Below are positions 10,772-22,247 of a DNA stretch of 64,000 bases, one piece after another; within the stretch, counting starts at the first letter, position 1; each line of letters opens with the position of its first letter. Under the pieces are notes generated by a model. It was not told the DNA's origin. It was given only the letters and a program-made list of their open reading frames with translations, and did no database searches. Source of the stretch: Chromobotia macracanthus. Its lineage: Eukaryota; Chordata; Actinopteri; Cypriniformes; Botiidae. Location of the stretch: positions 310,001 to 374,000 of the forward strand of contig JAZGTH010000138.1 in assembly GCA_036877525.1 (NCBI GenBank), in the 5' to 3' direction. The position numbers and the translations under genes are program-made.

Positions 10772-12359
10772 TACAACCCCAAATCAGAAAAAGTTGGGAC
10801 AGTATGGAAAACACAAAAAAAAGAAAGTAGTGATTTCTAAATTTACTTTGACTTGTATTTCATTGCAGACAATACAACAGCACATTATTTAATGTGTTCC
10901 TCGTGATTTTTATTGTTTTTCTTCAAAAAAAACAAAATTCCTATTTTGGTTCTTGCAACACATTTCAAAAAAAGTTGGTACAGTAAAGCATTTACCACTT
11001 TGTAATGTTGCCATTCCTTTTCACAACACTTAAAAGACGTTTAGGGACTGAAGACACCAAGTGAAGAAGTGTTTCAGGTGTAATTTTGTCCCATTCTTGC
11101 TGCAAACAAGTCTTAAGGTGGGCAACAGTACAGGGTCTTCGTTGTCACATTTTGCACTTCAAAATGTGCCACACATTCTCTATTGGAGACAGGTCGGGAC
11201 TGCAGGCAGGCTAGTCAAGTACCTGTATCCTCTTCCTCCGCAGCCAGGACTTTGTAATGTGTGCAGAATGTGGTTTTGCATTATCTTGTTGAAATATGCA
11301 TAGACATCCCTGGAAAAGATGTCTTCTTGAAGGCAGCATATTGTGCTCCAAAATCTCTATGTACTTTTCAGCATTAATGGTGCCATCACAGAAGTGCAAG
11401 TTACCTTTACCAAGGGCACTGACACAACCCCATACCATGACAGACCCTGGCTTTTGGACTTGATGCTGGTAACAGTCTGGATGATCCTTTTCTTCTTTGG
11501 TCCAGAGCACACGGCGTCCATTTCTCCAAAAAATACCTGAAATACTGATTCATCTGACCACAGTACACATTTCCACTGTGTGATGGTCCATCCCAGATTC
11601 CTCTGAGCCCAGAGAAGTCAATGGCACTTCTGGGCACTGTTAACATAGGGCTTCCTTTTGGCACAGTACAGTTTTAAATGGCATTTGTGGATGTAACAAC
11701 GTATTGTGGTACTTGACATAGGTTTGCCAAAGTAGTCCTGAGCCCATGTGGTGACATTGCTTATAGATTAATGACGATTCTTGATGCAGTGCCACCTGAG
11801 GGATCGGAGAGCACGGTTGTTCAGCTTAGGCTTGCGCCCTTTACGCACTAAAATTCCTCCACATTCCATGAATCTTTTAATTATGTTATGCACTGTTGAA
11901 GGTGAAATAAGCAAATGTCTTCCTGTCTTTCTTTGAGGAACATTGTTTTTAAACATTTCAATAATTTTGTCACGTATTTGTTGGCAAAATGGCGATCCTC
12001 GGCCCATCTTTGCTCCTAAAGCACTAGACCTTTCTTGGATGCTGCTTTTGTACCAAATCATAATTACAATCACCTGTTAACATCACCTGTTTCAAATCAA
12101 ATCATTATTTAACCAATTTACCTGATTACTAGCCCTACATTGCTCCTGTTCCAACTTTTTTTGAAATGTGTTACAAGAACCAAAATAGGAATTTTGTTTT
12201 TTGAAGAAAAAACAATAAAAATCATGAGGAACACATTAAATAATGTGCTGTTGTATTGTCTGCAATGAAATACAAGTCAAAATAAATTTAGAAATCACTA
12301 CTTTCTTTTTTTATTTGTGTTTTCCATACTGTCCCAACTTTTTCTGATTTGGGGTTGTA
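10772..12359 (-). mobile_element. Long-TIR Tc1 relic (IR/DR type)
   Basis: It is bounded by TA and by CAACCCCAAATCAGAAAAAG in inverted orientation. The two arms of about 210 bp are inverted copies and each holds a second AAAGTTGG-type repeat inward (about 10970 and 12150), the IR/DR layout. Minus-strand coding pieces are a start region MGRGSPF with the HTH (11768 to about 12012) and the catalytic part (11211-11664) with VMVWGCVSALG and FQQDNAKPHS. Several frameshifts and stops separate them. It is clearly related to the intact copy at 45.6 kb (shared GTINAE, MLPSR, LFQG) but old. Confidence 0.9.
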
Positions 12360-12447
12360 AAACCATGAAAAAGGGAAACTTTCACAAGCTCACCATAAAA
12401 TAAAAGAGGAAAATTGTTACCAGCTGTATTGTAAATGACTGTTTTAC

Positions 12448-12515
12448 CTTCCCTTACTTAGTCCAACAGAGATGACACCACCACTGGGACATAAATCAGC
12501 ACATAGACTAGACTC
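12448..12515 (-). pseudogene. eml3: eml3 exon, WD repeat
   Basis: A 68 bp exon between TTGTAG and GTAAAA. It reads ESSLCADLCPSGGVISVGLS followed by KGR. The family has FHPSG where this has LCPSG, a three-base change. It is open and in phase with its neighbours. Confidence 0.85.
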
Positions 12516-12579
12516 CTACAATAAAAAAAATCAGATTCATATTACAGTATAGGTTCATTCTGTGTCAACCAGAGGTCCC

Positions 12580-14550
12580 AGGCTCAAAAATATTTGATTT
12601 TTTAAAAATATTTATACAGAAGCAAGACCAACATAAATACTGATGAAAATCCAATATTTTCATTAACCAAACATTAAATGCTATGGATGAACAGTTAGTT
12701 TGTAATCCACTAATTTGTACTCAATTACATTTGTAATTTGTACAAAATTACATTTTTGACAATTTTCACCTAAACGTTGGAGCCAAATTAGCAGGGGTGA
12801 AAATAAATGATGCCAGCATAATTATTGTATTTTTACACTGAGAGATTTATTAATAAATCTGTTGTTTTCAGCAATACTTGTACCATTCTATTACAATGGT
12901 GACAGCTCTCAAAAGTGAGAAAAAGCACTTTTTTTAGAATGCATAATTATTATTATGTTATTGTATTTAAGCTTATGAGTGGTGCTTGTGAAGCAAAAAA
13001 TCACTAATACCCTTTTGCTTAGTATTACCACTACTACCACTTTTTCTGGATGAAATTTTTGTAGGTAACTTGTCCCGTTTGTCGTACATCCATAAATGAG
13101 GGTCAAATCAACCAGCTTATTGAGGAGAGGTGTGCTATGACTTTTAAAAGCAATCTGGTGTACAATGCTTTTGGGCATATAAAAAAATCCCTAGACTTAA
13201 CAGAGGACTGAATTTTGTGCCAATCTGAGCTCCACATCAGAATGTCATAGAGACCTGGGGGTGGGCCCATATTGCTCGGCTTAGCCAGCAGCGCCAAATA
13301 GTGACATTCCAACTTCATAGCCATGCCCTAGCAATTACTTACAGAACCTTAGCAACCGCTCAGTAGACTTCCACTGATAAAGGTAAAAGGCATCAAAACA
13401 TTGCAGAGTCAAGTGGTTGGCCTTGTTTGACACAGACTGGCAAGCAGTCCTTCATTATCACAATGGAAACTGTCCAGCCATGCCCTTGCAATCATTTAGA
13501 GGATCCTAGCAATACTGCTAACTAATTAACAATAATTAGCCGTATCCCAGCAAAAGAACATCACAGAGGCATGGGAGTTGGCTCTTTTGATTCAGACACA
13601 CATTCTGTCTATTATTTGTACACTGTTAACTGTCTACCTACACTCTAGCAACCATGTAATGAAACAAGCCATATTTCAGCATTAGTACACTGTAGAGACG
13701 TGGGTGGACTTGGGCTGTCAGTGGGCTTTAGGTATTGCCCTGGAAGCTCCCTAGCTACACCCTAGCAACCATTTAGAACACATAAGCCATATTTCAATAT
13801 ATCTATTATGGTAAATCATGCTACCATCATGCTAAATCATATTAAAGCATGTTAACTTCATGTTAATACATACTTAGTTATGTTAGCATTGTGCTAAGTG
13901 CTCACATCTTGCTAATTCATGCTAAAACATAATACCATCATATTAAATCATATTAGCATAACGCTAATTCATGCTAAAACATACTTATATCATGCTTATC
14001 TTATTAGCATCATGTTAATCCATGATAACATTATGTTAGCATCATGTTTAGTCATGCTAGCATCATGCTAAATCATACTAGCATTATGCTAATACATGTT
14101 AGCATTATGCTAATACATGTATTATCATGTTTTAACTTGCTAGCATTGTGCTAATTGATGCTAACATGCTAGCATCATGTGAAAACATGTCAACATCATG
14201 CAAAATCATGCTAGCTTCTATCTATGCTATACATAAATATTCTATGCTATACATCTATCTATCTAGCGAGATAGCTTTTTTCAAAAACATGTTGAGTTAC
14301 AGGCAAGTAAACTTAAAAGAACACAAAAAGTGCTTTTTCCTCATTTTTGAGCTGTCACCATTTTCACCCCCTCTATTATGACTTCAAATTTCAGGTGAAA
14401 ATGGTCATTTTGTCCACCCTCTACAAATTAGTGGATTACTCTGTAACTATTCATCAATGGCATTAAATATTTTGACTTTCATTACTATTTATGTTGGTCT
14501 TGCTTCTGTAAAATAAAAAATAAAGCCAGAAAATTTTCCAAAATTAGGTT
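12580..14550. mobile_element. DNA element with long inverted arms and a TAGCATGA minisatellite
   Basis: The left arm (about 12610-12935) and right arm (about 14318-14516) are inverted copies. ACAGAAGCAAGACCAACATA, ATCCACTAATTTGT, ATGGTGACAGCTC and AAAAAGCACTTTTT occur in the same order in the left arm and the reverse complement of the right one. Between them lie a body shared with 6.5-7.1 kb and a minisatellite at about 13790-14230. I find no transposase. Exact ends and target duplication are unclear because the outer bases have diverged. It sits in an eml3 intron. Confidence 0.7.
13790..14230. repeat. Minisatellite of GCTAGCATCATG-type units
   Basis: About twenty imperfect units of 18-22 bases built on ATGCTAGCATCATGCTAA. 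The unit is itself near-palindromic (TTAGCATGATGCTAA), so each repeat can fold. A short TCTATGCTATACAT repeat and TCTATC run follow at 14217-14265. Confidence 0.85.
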
Positions 14551-14850
14551 GATTTGACAAAGAGGGGTTTTGCTACTTAAAAAATGCTATTTATCTTAAA
14601 TAAAGGTGGATCCCCCCTCATGGTGGCCACCATGTTAAAATCGCATGTCCAGCAAAATATAACTGCCACTACTATTAGACACTTTCAGTTACAGAATAAA
14701 TGAGTCATGGGTGACTGTGAATAGAATTTTTTAGCTAGGGAGTTGGCAAGCAACAAAGTTTGTGTGATACAACATCCAACCTGTCCATGCAAGCAGCAAC
14801 ACAGAAATGTGCTTAGTGCACCAGCTACAGTTTCCTGTAACCTTACTAAC

Positions 14851-14981
14851 CTCCAATATAGTGCACCAGTCAAGTTCGTGGTCCTCTGTATTCCACAAAC
14901 AAACTTGGCGGTCATTCCCACATGTAAGAAAGATGTTCTGAGAGGGGTGTGTGGCCAAACCCCACATTTCATCCACATGAC
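14851..14981 (-). pseudogene. eml3: eml3 exon, well preserved WD repeat
   Basis: It reads GHVDEMWGLATHPSQNIFLT, then CGNDRQVCLWNTEDHELDWC and TILE before a GTTAGT donor. The THPSQN...FLTCG...RQ.CLW wording is EML3-like. The frame is open. The start border is uncertain: GGTCAT in phase would need AG before it, but the sequence has GAA, so the acceptor may have mutated or shifted by one base to GAAG. Confidence 0.85.
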
Positions 14982-15103
14982 CTTCATAGTCCAAAAACAC
15001 AGGGTTAACATAATTATTTTCTTTAATTCAAGACAATTAGTGGCAACTCAACATAAATACAAATAATGTATATTCATTTTTGTTTTTAGTTCAAAATATA
15101 TAC

Positions 15104-15213
15104 CTGCACAATTGCCACAAACCCATCTGAAAGTGTTCCTCTGAGGATTGCATTTTCAATTCCTCATCATCTATATCTGCAATGGTGCCAACTGCACCAA
15201 ATTTCTGTAAAAT
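15104..15213 (-). pseudogene. eml3: eml3 exon with internal deletion and frameshift
   Basis: One frame gives QKFGAVGTIADIDDEEL, the other NAILRGTLSDGFVAIVQ ending at a GTATAT donor. In EML proteins a short Val-Gly-Thr-Thr block joins these two halves. Here that block is missing and the reading frame changes, so roughly 16 bases were lost. Confidence 0.8.
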
Positions 15214-15239
15214 CTGAAATACAAAAACCAGGAAGAATT

Positions 15240-15378
15240 TAATAAATGTCTACAGTACATGCATTTAGCTGGCATTCCAATCCAAACTGACTTATAGTGC
15301 ATTCAAGCTCCACATTTTGTTAGAACATGGATTCTCAGAAATTCACTTTGTTCTAGTGTCATGCTCTACCAGTTAAGT
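15240..15378 (-). repeat. Worn tRNA-derived SINE
   Basis: The order of words (CATTTAGCTGGC, CAAACTGACTTATAGTGCATTC, then ATGCTCTACCAGTTAAGTC) matches the fish SINE type seen better at 48.6 kb. It is strongly mutated. Confidence 0.5.
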
Positions 15379-15489
15379 CACGTAAGACTGAACACGAAGC
15401 ACAGAATAAACTTTGGCTTTTTGTATTTCTGTAAACAAAAGGCAAAATTTATAAATGCAGTAATACCAACCTTCCACAATAACGCCAAT

Positions 15490-17255
15490 ATTTTCACAGC
15501 AGACAAGGGCAGGAACAGGCCATCCAGCTGATCTGGAGTCAATTCGGGTAGGCACAGGTGGTCCTGTTTGCCTCCCAGGAGTCCTCCCACTGCCCACTGT
15601 TTTATTCCCTGTCCGAGGCCTCCCTTGGTATGAATGGGTTGGCACACATCTGGCCCTGGGGTCTGTGCAAGTACACGTTTTCTCCAGGGAGCCTCTTTGC
15701 ACAAATACTGTGCAAGGTCAGGAAGGACGAGGAGCAGGTCTTGTTGGTTGCGACGTACTGGCCCACCCGGACCTGGTTTTCAGACCTGATGCTCATCTCG
15801 ACAACCTCTTCCTGGCGGATTCCCCTGAGGAAGGATCATCACCTGGCACCCACGCTCTGACCTCTGGAACCTCCATGTGTGGTCCTTGGATGGGACATGG
15901 AGAACCTGAGTGATCTACCCCTGGGTGTGGTGGACATTATCACTCCTTTGAGATGAGGGCTCCTTCTACCAGGCGGGCTTATGCTGTGAAGTAGAGCCTT
16001 CCTGTGGAGAAGACCCTGCATTTGCCCGATCAGCTCTGTACTTTCCTTTCTGCAGGAAGGGCTGGAATGGAGGTTGTCTCCCTTCCACCCTGTATGTGTA
16101 TGTGGCCAATATCTTGGCCCATAACCTAGCAGTAGAAGGTAAGTATGTAGAAAAGCACAAGCTAATCATCAGGTTCCTAAAGGGTGCCCGAAGACTGAAC
16201 CCCACAAGGCCGCCCCTCTTTACCTCTTGGGACCTTTCCGTAGTCCTTTCTTGGATATGGGGAGCCCCTTTCGAGCTGCTTGAGTCAGTCAAGCTGAAGA
16301 TTCTGTCTCTTAAGACAGCACTCCTGACCGTTCTCGCTTCCATCAAGAGGGTTGGGGACCTGCAGGCATTGTCAGTCAGTGATTCGTGCCTAGAATTTGG
16401 GCCTGCCTACTCTCATGTTTTTTTGAGACCCAGGCCTGGCTACATACCCAAGGTTCCCACCACACCTTTCAAGGACCGGACGGCGAACCTGCAAGCACTG
16501 CCCATGTAGGAGGCAGACCCAGCCCTCCTTTCTTTGTTGTGTCCCCTGCGCACATTTCCGCATTTACGTGGACTGTACTCGGAGCTTCAGAAGCTTCGAT
16601 CAGCTCTTTGTCTGCTTCGGAGCTCAGCAGAAGGGAAAGGCCATCTCCAATAGAGGTTGGCCCACTGAATAGTGGATGCCATTGCCTTGGCGTACCACTC
16701 CCAAGGTACCTTGGAGTGAAGGCTCACTTGGATAGGAGTGTTGCCTCCCCCCAGGCGTTGGCACCCCTCTAGCAGACACTTGCAGAGCTGTGGGCTGGGT
16801 GATACCTAAAACCATGGGCAAGTTCTTACAATCTCAGTGTGGAGTCCGTATCCTCCCTTGTGTTGGGGCGACTAGTTAGTGGGCGAAAGGACGTGCTCCG
16901 TGTCTTCGCTTGCATTGCCTCCTCCCCATACATCTTTTTTTTATGTAATGTTGTACGTGACTGACTGAAAGGAAATGTCTCGGTTACGAATGTAACCCTT
17001 GTTCCCCTATGCTGCAAGCCTGATTCACCACTGATTGGCCGGGACACATCTTGGCTCCTCAGCACAAACCTGAATGAAAGCGAGCTGCAGCCGGCTTTAT
17101 ACACCCGCTTCCAGGTAGGTGTGACTCAGCCCTCAACTCCTTTGCCCAATGTTCATTGGCTCTTTCCTCAGACGAATGTTCACTGCTGCGTTTTTTCTTC
17201 TACTCGAAGGTGATAGGGCTCTTAAGCGAGACCCCATATTGTCAATTAAATATTT
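15490..17255 (+). mobile_element. DIRS-type retroelement relic (copy 1)
   Basis: Plus-strand frames read as the tyrosine-recombinase end of a fish DIRS element: ARRLNPTRPPLF, LASIKRVGDLQALSVSDSCL, PGYIPKVPTTPFKD. The stop at 16507-16509 (ALPM then TAG) stands where copy 2 has GAG. The conserved His-x-x-Arg box is altered (KAHLDRSVAS). At 16960-17255 is an inverted terminal repeat: its reverse complement matches 51695-51800 of copy 2. DIRS elements integrate with a tyrosine recombinase and leave no target duplication. Reverse transcriptase is not visible, so this copy is 5' deleted. Confidence 0.85.
16096..16509 (+). pseudogene. DIRS tyrosine recombinase fragment
   Basis: This open stretch begins YVANILAHNLAVEGKYVEKH and covers the central part of the recombinase to LQALPM before an in-frame TAG. 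The same protein in copy 2 (52289-53025) reads on past this point, so the stop is a mutation. The C-terminal catalytic part continues in the other frames to about 16770 with a damaged His-x-x-Arg box. Confidence 0.8.
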
Positions 17256-19390
17256 TGGTCCATGGTTTTGAAATATTTTGACTTATGGTCTATGGTTTAT
17301 TACAAGTTATGCTCTTCATTACAAGTGAAATGATAATAAATGCAGTGGATATAAATGTAAATTACATTTCATACTCGTTTAGTGGTATTTGCTGGTCCAC
17401 ATAAGTACATCCACCAAGTATGGTTTGTGAACACCTTCCCTGTTGTGAGAACGAGAGCTTTATCATTCTACTCCACAATTAATGAAGTAGATACAGGCTG
17501 GAAAACAACACAATTTGAGAGCAAATACAAAACTGAGAATTATTTTTGAACTGGAACTATATTCTGCCATTTCACTGCCTCCGTATCACTCTGTAAGCTT
17601 GGACTGTTGCTATGTGGTGATACAGTGGCAGACAATATTTCTGCCTTACCTGCCATGGAAACCAGTGAATTGGAAAAATATGAAAATCCAACAAATTTGG
17701 CTTTGCCATACAATCTTTTCATCTTTTTTGGTCTGTTGTTCTTCATTCTTTCTGGAGCAGTACACTCCCTTAGGAACTTCTTATCAATTGACCAAACTTG
17801 GTGGATGTCTTAACACTCCTATTGACCAGCAAATCCCACTATATTGGAATAAATAATCACCTTTAGTTATCACCATGATGTCTTTTATATTTACAGAATC
17901 TTCGTTTGGATAAATCCAGAGCACAGTAAATGCACTTCTAAAATGCAGGCAAGCAGATTGACAGGAAAGATAGTTCAACGAAAAATGAGTACCTTAATCC
18001 ACGTCGCAACATTTATTAGGAGCTTTATAGAATATGACTGGCAGAACAGCTAGCTAGATATGAGGTAAGATTAATTTATTCATTTACCTGTCACAGTGGC
18101 TGAGTGAAGTGTTGTGGTTTACAGAGAAGTGAAGAATTGTAATACATTTGACTGAATCATTTGATTTAGCCAATACATGTTGTATATACTGTCATCAAGC
18201 ATCTGTCTTGCCTATTCAATTCTACATTAATAATGAATTTCTTCTATTGCAGGGAATAATACTTTAGCCAAGAAAGGCAAAAAGTTCATAAACAAAAATA
18301 CAGTTCAGGAGTTGATACATTATAAAAACTGTTTTAAATGTTGTTTAAATGTTTAATGTTGATTATTACATTTCCAGTTTTAAAACTATAAAAAAATTGC
18401 AGTTTATAAATGAAAAATACAAAATGTTATGCCTATTTATTGTCACAGTTAAGTGACAATATATTTTTTGTGGTAAAAATAGTGTCTTTATTTTACAGTA
18501 CACAACAATAATGCTGTAATGTGGATTACAGTAGTCTAATATTTGCTGTGATAAAAAATACAGCATCTGATGACAATTACAGTATATTACAGTATTGTGA
18601 ATATTGCTGTAATAAAATATTATAGTATGTAATTGTTGCTGTGATTAAATTTACAGTACGTATTGCAGCACTTACTTGCCAATTGCTGCCAGCAAGTTAC
18701 TGTACATTTTACACTACTATTCCAGTTGCAGGAACCAGTTGCGGTTTCGCACTCAACGTGTGTGTGCACAGACAGAGAGTGCTCGCTTTCAAATGTCAGG
18801 CAGGAAGCGGCTGGGACAAAAGTTATCTTACTAGGCATTGTGCTGCTTAGTGCTTTGGAGCATTTCAAAATTTAAAACCATGTTAAAACCATGTCAAATC
18901 AGTATTTTATTAAAATGATCAAGTTGATTTTTTGCAGAGTATAACTAAACCAAATTTCATGTGAATTGAACTAATTCTGAACAGTATGTTTTTAAGAAAA
19001 TTCAAAATTACAATTTAATTTGGGGCACTAAATGATTCATCTTTGATCATATGTCATGACACAAATCAATGTCAGCATCTCAATAAACTCAGGAATATAG
19101 TTGAAAAATAAACAGTTTTCTAAATGACCTTCCAAACTATTTTAGTGGCCAAAGCATTAACTACAACATGCAGCAAGTGTTACAAGTAAATTCAGTAAAT
19201 TACATTACACGTTTATTAAATTAATATTAAATGCAATTTTGTCAAAAAGCCTAATCTACAAAGCTACATTTAAAAGTAGAAAACTGGGAATGAAGAAGAT
19301 TTTATTAACCAAAATTTAAAGGAATCAGGTACAAATTATTTTACCATTGTAGTTCTACTCTACATTTAACTGTGCAAGCACATCTCTTGT
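17256..19390. other. No gene seen; one AT-rich interspersed repeat
   Basis: It lies inside the eml3 locus between the 15.1 and 22.1 kb exons, where HELP and early WD exons would be expected; none was found. At 18390-18720 many short ACAGTA and TGCTGTAAT words suggest a repeat. A small plus-strand frame at 17607-17813 has a hydrophobic stretch (LFIFFGLLFFILSG) but no other support. Confidence 0.4.
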
Positions 19391-19610
19391 TATTGTTAGG
19401 GGCCCAAGGAAGGAAGATAGTTACTCCGGGAACCCCTCATTAATTTTGACATGTTTGCTTGAGAAGACTCCTATAAAGACCCTTCCCCAACCAGACACAA
19501 ACGGTTGTTCTGCAGACCAACTCGGCTTTATGTCTCTGATAATAAAGGCATCAAAACCTTTGAAAAAGTATTTGAGTGATCCTTCTAAGATGTGGCAGAA
19601 ACCACAACAG
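19391..19610 (+). repeat. Possible solo LTR
   Basis: It starts near TGTTAGGGGCCCAAGG, has a TATA-like TCCTATAAAGACCC at about 19469 and an AATAAAG signal at about 19541, the order of an LTR U3-R-U5. I could not fix the right end or find a target duplication. Confidence 0.35.
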
Positions 19611-19898
19611 GAACAGGATAAACAGTTTAAGGGAGGGTTGTTGTTGTTTTGTTATTGTTATCATGTTAAACAAGGTTAAACTGTGAAAAGTTATGGATTA
19701 ATCAGGTGTATGCAGAAAATGTGTTTCAGTTGTTTCTTGAGATATATATTTAATTTCAATAACACAGATTTTTATACAAGATAGTTATACAAGAACCTGA
19801 CCCGCCGTTGTTTCATGTTTGCAAATTTTTTGATGACTGCTTTATTGAATTCAGGCCATACTCAGTATTTGATTTGTACCACTCACCATGTTAACAAC

Positions 19899-20240
19899 CT
19901 AACAAACCTGCTGAACTGACACACTCATGCAGACTCTGATATTGACTTTGCTGAAACGAATTGATATAGCACCGTATAACAGGACTGTGGGGAGACGGGA
20001 AGAAGACTCGCGGGAGAAGCTTCCTGCTCCTTCTCCCAATGGTGTAACTCCCGCACAAGGTCCCAGAAGGGGACTGAGCCCCTTGGTGCAAGACAAGGGG
20101 CTCAGCCACGTCCTTCTGCAGCGACTTGGCGGCATACTGCAGGAGGGTCTGTCCTTCCTGGGGAGGAAAAGGACCCGTGTAGCTGTGCATGTCGGCCTCT
20201 GTAGAAAGCCACCACTCGTCCATCAGGACAATTGCTGTGT
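19899..20240 (-). other. Unidentified coding-like stretch
   Basis: The minus strand is open here across about 340 bases and is GC-richer than its surroundings. It reads ADMHSYTGPFPPQEGQTLLQ, then YAAKSLQKDVAEPLVLHQG. I do not recognise it. It is followed directly by an interspersed repeat at 20308, so it may be part of a mobile element. No splice sites or start were convincing. Confidence 0.3.
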
Positions 20241-20307
20241 TTGAAAAGAAAAAAGAAGAGAGAAAAGAAGAAAAAAAGAGTGCTTTGTTCGAGTTGGCCA
20301 ATTCATT

Positions 20308-20778
20308 CTGTGAGGGTCACGGGGAACGATCCCAGTCGCAGACAGCAAATAACAGAAAAAGTATTTATTTAAAAAATAAACAAAACAATAATCCACAAGG
20401 GGGCAAAATGAGTAACTAAACAAGCTTAGTAACTGAACTCAAAAAAACTCTCCACAACCAGAATCAAAAACTATAACTAAATAACTAAACTGGAGAAGAA
20501 AAGCACAGAGAAAAACATGGCACAAAAACATGGCAAGACTCGAAAGACAGAGAATGCACGAAAATCCGACAAGGCATGAAAACCAGACAAAAACATATCC
20601 GAAAGGCATGAAAACGAACTGGCACAAGACAGAAAATACACGGGCATTAAATAGGGGAGAGACAATGACCAACAGGTGTGCGAAACAAGCGCTAACTAGA
20701 CAAGGAAACAAGGGGACGGGGCCAAGACGCGCAAAATAATCTAGAAAGACTCAGAACAGGAAGCCAGTACCCTGACAC
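20308..20778. repeat. Interspersed repeat with weak inverted ends
   Basis: It runs from TGTGAGGGTCACGGGGAACG to CCAGTACCCTGACAC; the ends are imperfect inverted copies (GTGAGGGTCACGGG against GTGTCAGGGTACTGG). The right part (ACTCAGAACAGGAAGCCAG) recurs at 62100-62130. It is non-coding, probably a small non-autonomous DNA element. Confidence 0.55.
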
Positions 20779-22130
20779 GCACCTTGTCTGGGTGGATTGT
20801 GAGACTATAGGCCATGAATGTAAGAGAGATTATAAGAACAAAATAAGAGACCTAAATAGGAAAGAACCACTGAAACTCACCATCGCACAGTCTGTGAGTT
20901 TGTGATAATGATAACTGTATTATAGAAAAGTTCCTCTTCTAGACCCCTGAAATCCTGTTAAAGGACCAAACACAAACAAACATTATCTCTGCAGCTGTCA
21001 CACAGTTAGACATTTAGAAATTCCTGCAGGTCAACTGTGTTCCAACTAGCCTTACAGGAAACAAACACCAGTGTGAGCACCTCTCTGAGTCACCTGTAAG
21101 GCAAACACTAACGAGCAAAATCAAAAAAAGAGCTACAGCTACAGCTGTAAATAAAAGCTACAGCTTTTAATTAATCAATCACATCCAGTTGGTGGTGGGC
21201 CTAGGCCTGTTATGAGGGGCCCACTAATGACTGACCTCTATCATATAGTCTACTTAGTAGGCACGGTGAAAGGGGAGCTACCTTTAATTTTTTGGTGAAT
21301 GGTGCCATTTTAGTGATGGTGAATACCTGCACCAGGGTATTAAATTGAAAATAAGTGCTATATAATTTGTGTTATGATGACTGAAAAGAGCTAACACACA
21401 ATCTCCATTAAAAAGGTAGAAATGACAGTTTAACTAGAATAAAGTATTGGACAACATCAGCCAGATCTTAATCAGGAGACTGCCTACATAAGAAATAAAT
21501 AAAGGTGAACAATGAAGAGAAATAAAGGCAGAGAATGATGTTGTTTCACCTGTACTGGACATAAGGTCTTTTGCCCGGCTATGGAGAAAAAACACAACAA
21601 ATAAATTAATTTGTTAATATTAATGCCAAATTTTAGAATATATATTACCATGAAATGCTTTTGGCCCTACAATAAATATTACCAAGTTAAATACAACTCA
21701 ATATCTATCGACAACATCTATTGTTTACATATTGTGTTATTACTGTGCATATAACTGATGTGACATGGACATGATGTAACTATTTATACAGCACAGTTTA
21801 CATGGAGTTTACTCCATGCAGAGAAATTATTGCACATAACCAGAAGTTAATTCTTCTAAATATTAGTCCCACCTCAATTTAAACAACTTTACAAATAACA
21901 CATGCTTGTATTTATGAATTAATGTAGATGCTTTAACCAGAATATAATCTTCACAGTTCTGCCTCACAGTATTCATTTGTAATTGCTTTCTAGTAAATTT
22001 AAAATTTGTTTAACAAACTGCCATGCAGCATGCCATAGATGATGTTGATTGGCCTTAACTTGAATTTCACCTGAAAGTTAAGGCTGTATATTCAAAGAGT
22101 ATAGCTTAAACTGAGACAGGTTGGACTCAC
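20779..22130. other. No gene confirmed; possible 29 bp exon
   Basis: On the minus strand 21578-21550 is bounded by CTCCATAG and GTGAAA and reads PGKRPYVQY in one frame. It lies where a small eml3 exon could be, but nothing beyond the splice borders supports it. The rest is non-coding. Confidence 0.3.
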
Positions 22131-22247
22131 CTCTCCAGACTTGGAGAACGAGTTAGTAAGTTTGTAGACGAGGCAGCTTTTTCAGAAAGCTGCAGTTTGG
22201 TCTTGTCTTGGGGGTCTTTACTTAGTTTCTCACTGTTCTTCCTTAAC
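22131..22247 (-). pseudogene. eml3: eml3 linker exon
   Basis: It ends at a perfect donor (CTGGAG then GTGAGT) and begins after GATCAG. The frame reads RLRKNSEKLSKDPQDKTKLQ, then LSEKAASSTNLLTRSPSLE. The KLS-K-A-SS-NLL-RS pattern is that of the basic Ser-rich linker between coiled coil and HELP in EML3. It is open. Confidence 0.7.

Noticed and set aside
10761..12367. TAAAACCAT on both sides of the Tc1 relic as a longer target duplication
   Set aside because: The copies are not placed symmetrically to the ends; Tc1 elements duplicate only TA. Coincidence.
13790..14230. CRISPR-like array
   Set aside because: Units are contiguous with no unique spacers; eukaryotic minisatellite.
15373..15860. 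Overlapping frames on both strands read as genes
   Set aside because: They are shadow frames of the GC-richer DIRS relic.
17607..17813. Small membrane protein with a hydrophobic segment
   Set aside because: No relatives recognised, no promoter or splice support, AT-rich chance frames often look hydrophobic.
20439..20711. 90-codon hydrophobic minus-strand frame
   Set aside because: It lies wholly inside the interspersed repeat at 20.3-20.8 kb and has no family features.
21550..21578. 29 bp exon between CTCCATAG and GTGAAA
   Set aside because: Good borders but too short to identify; mentioned only as a possibility.
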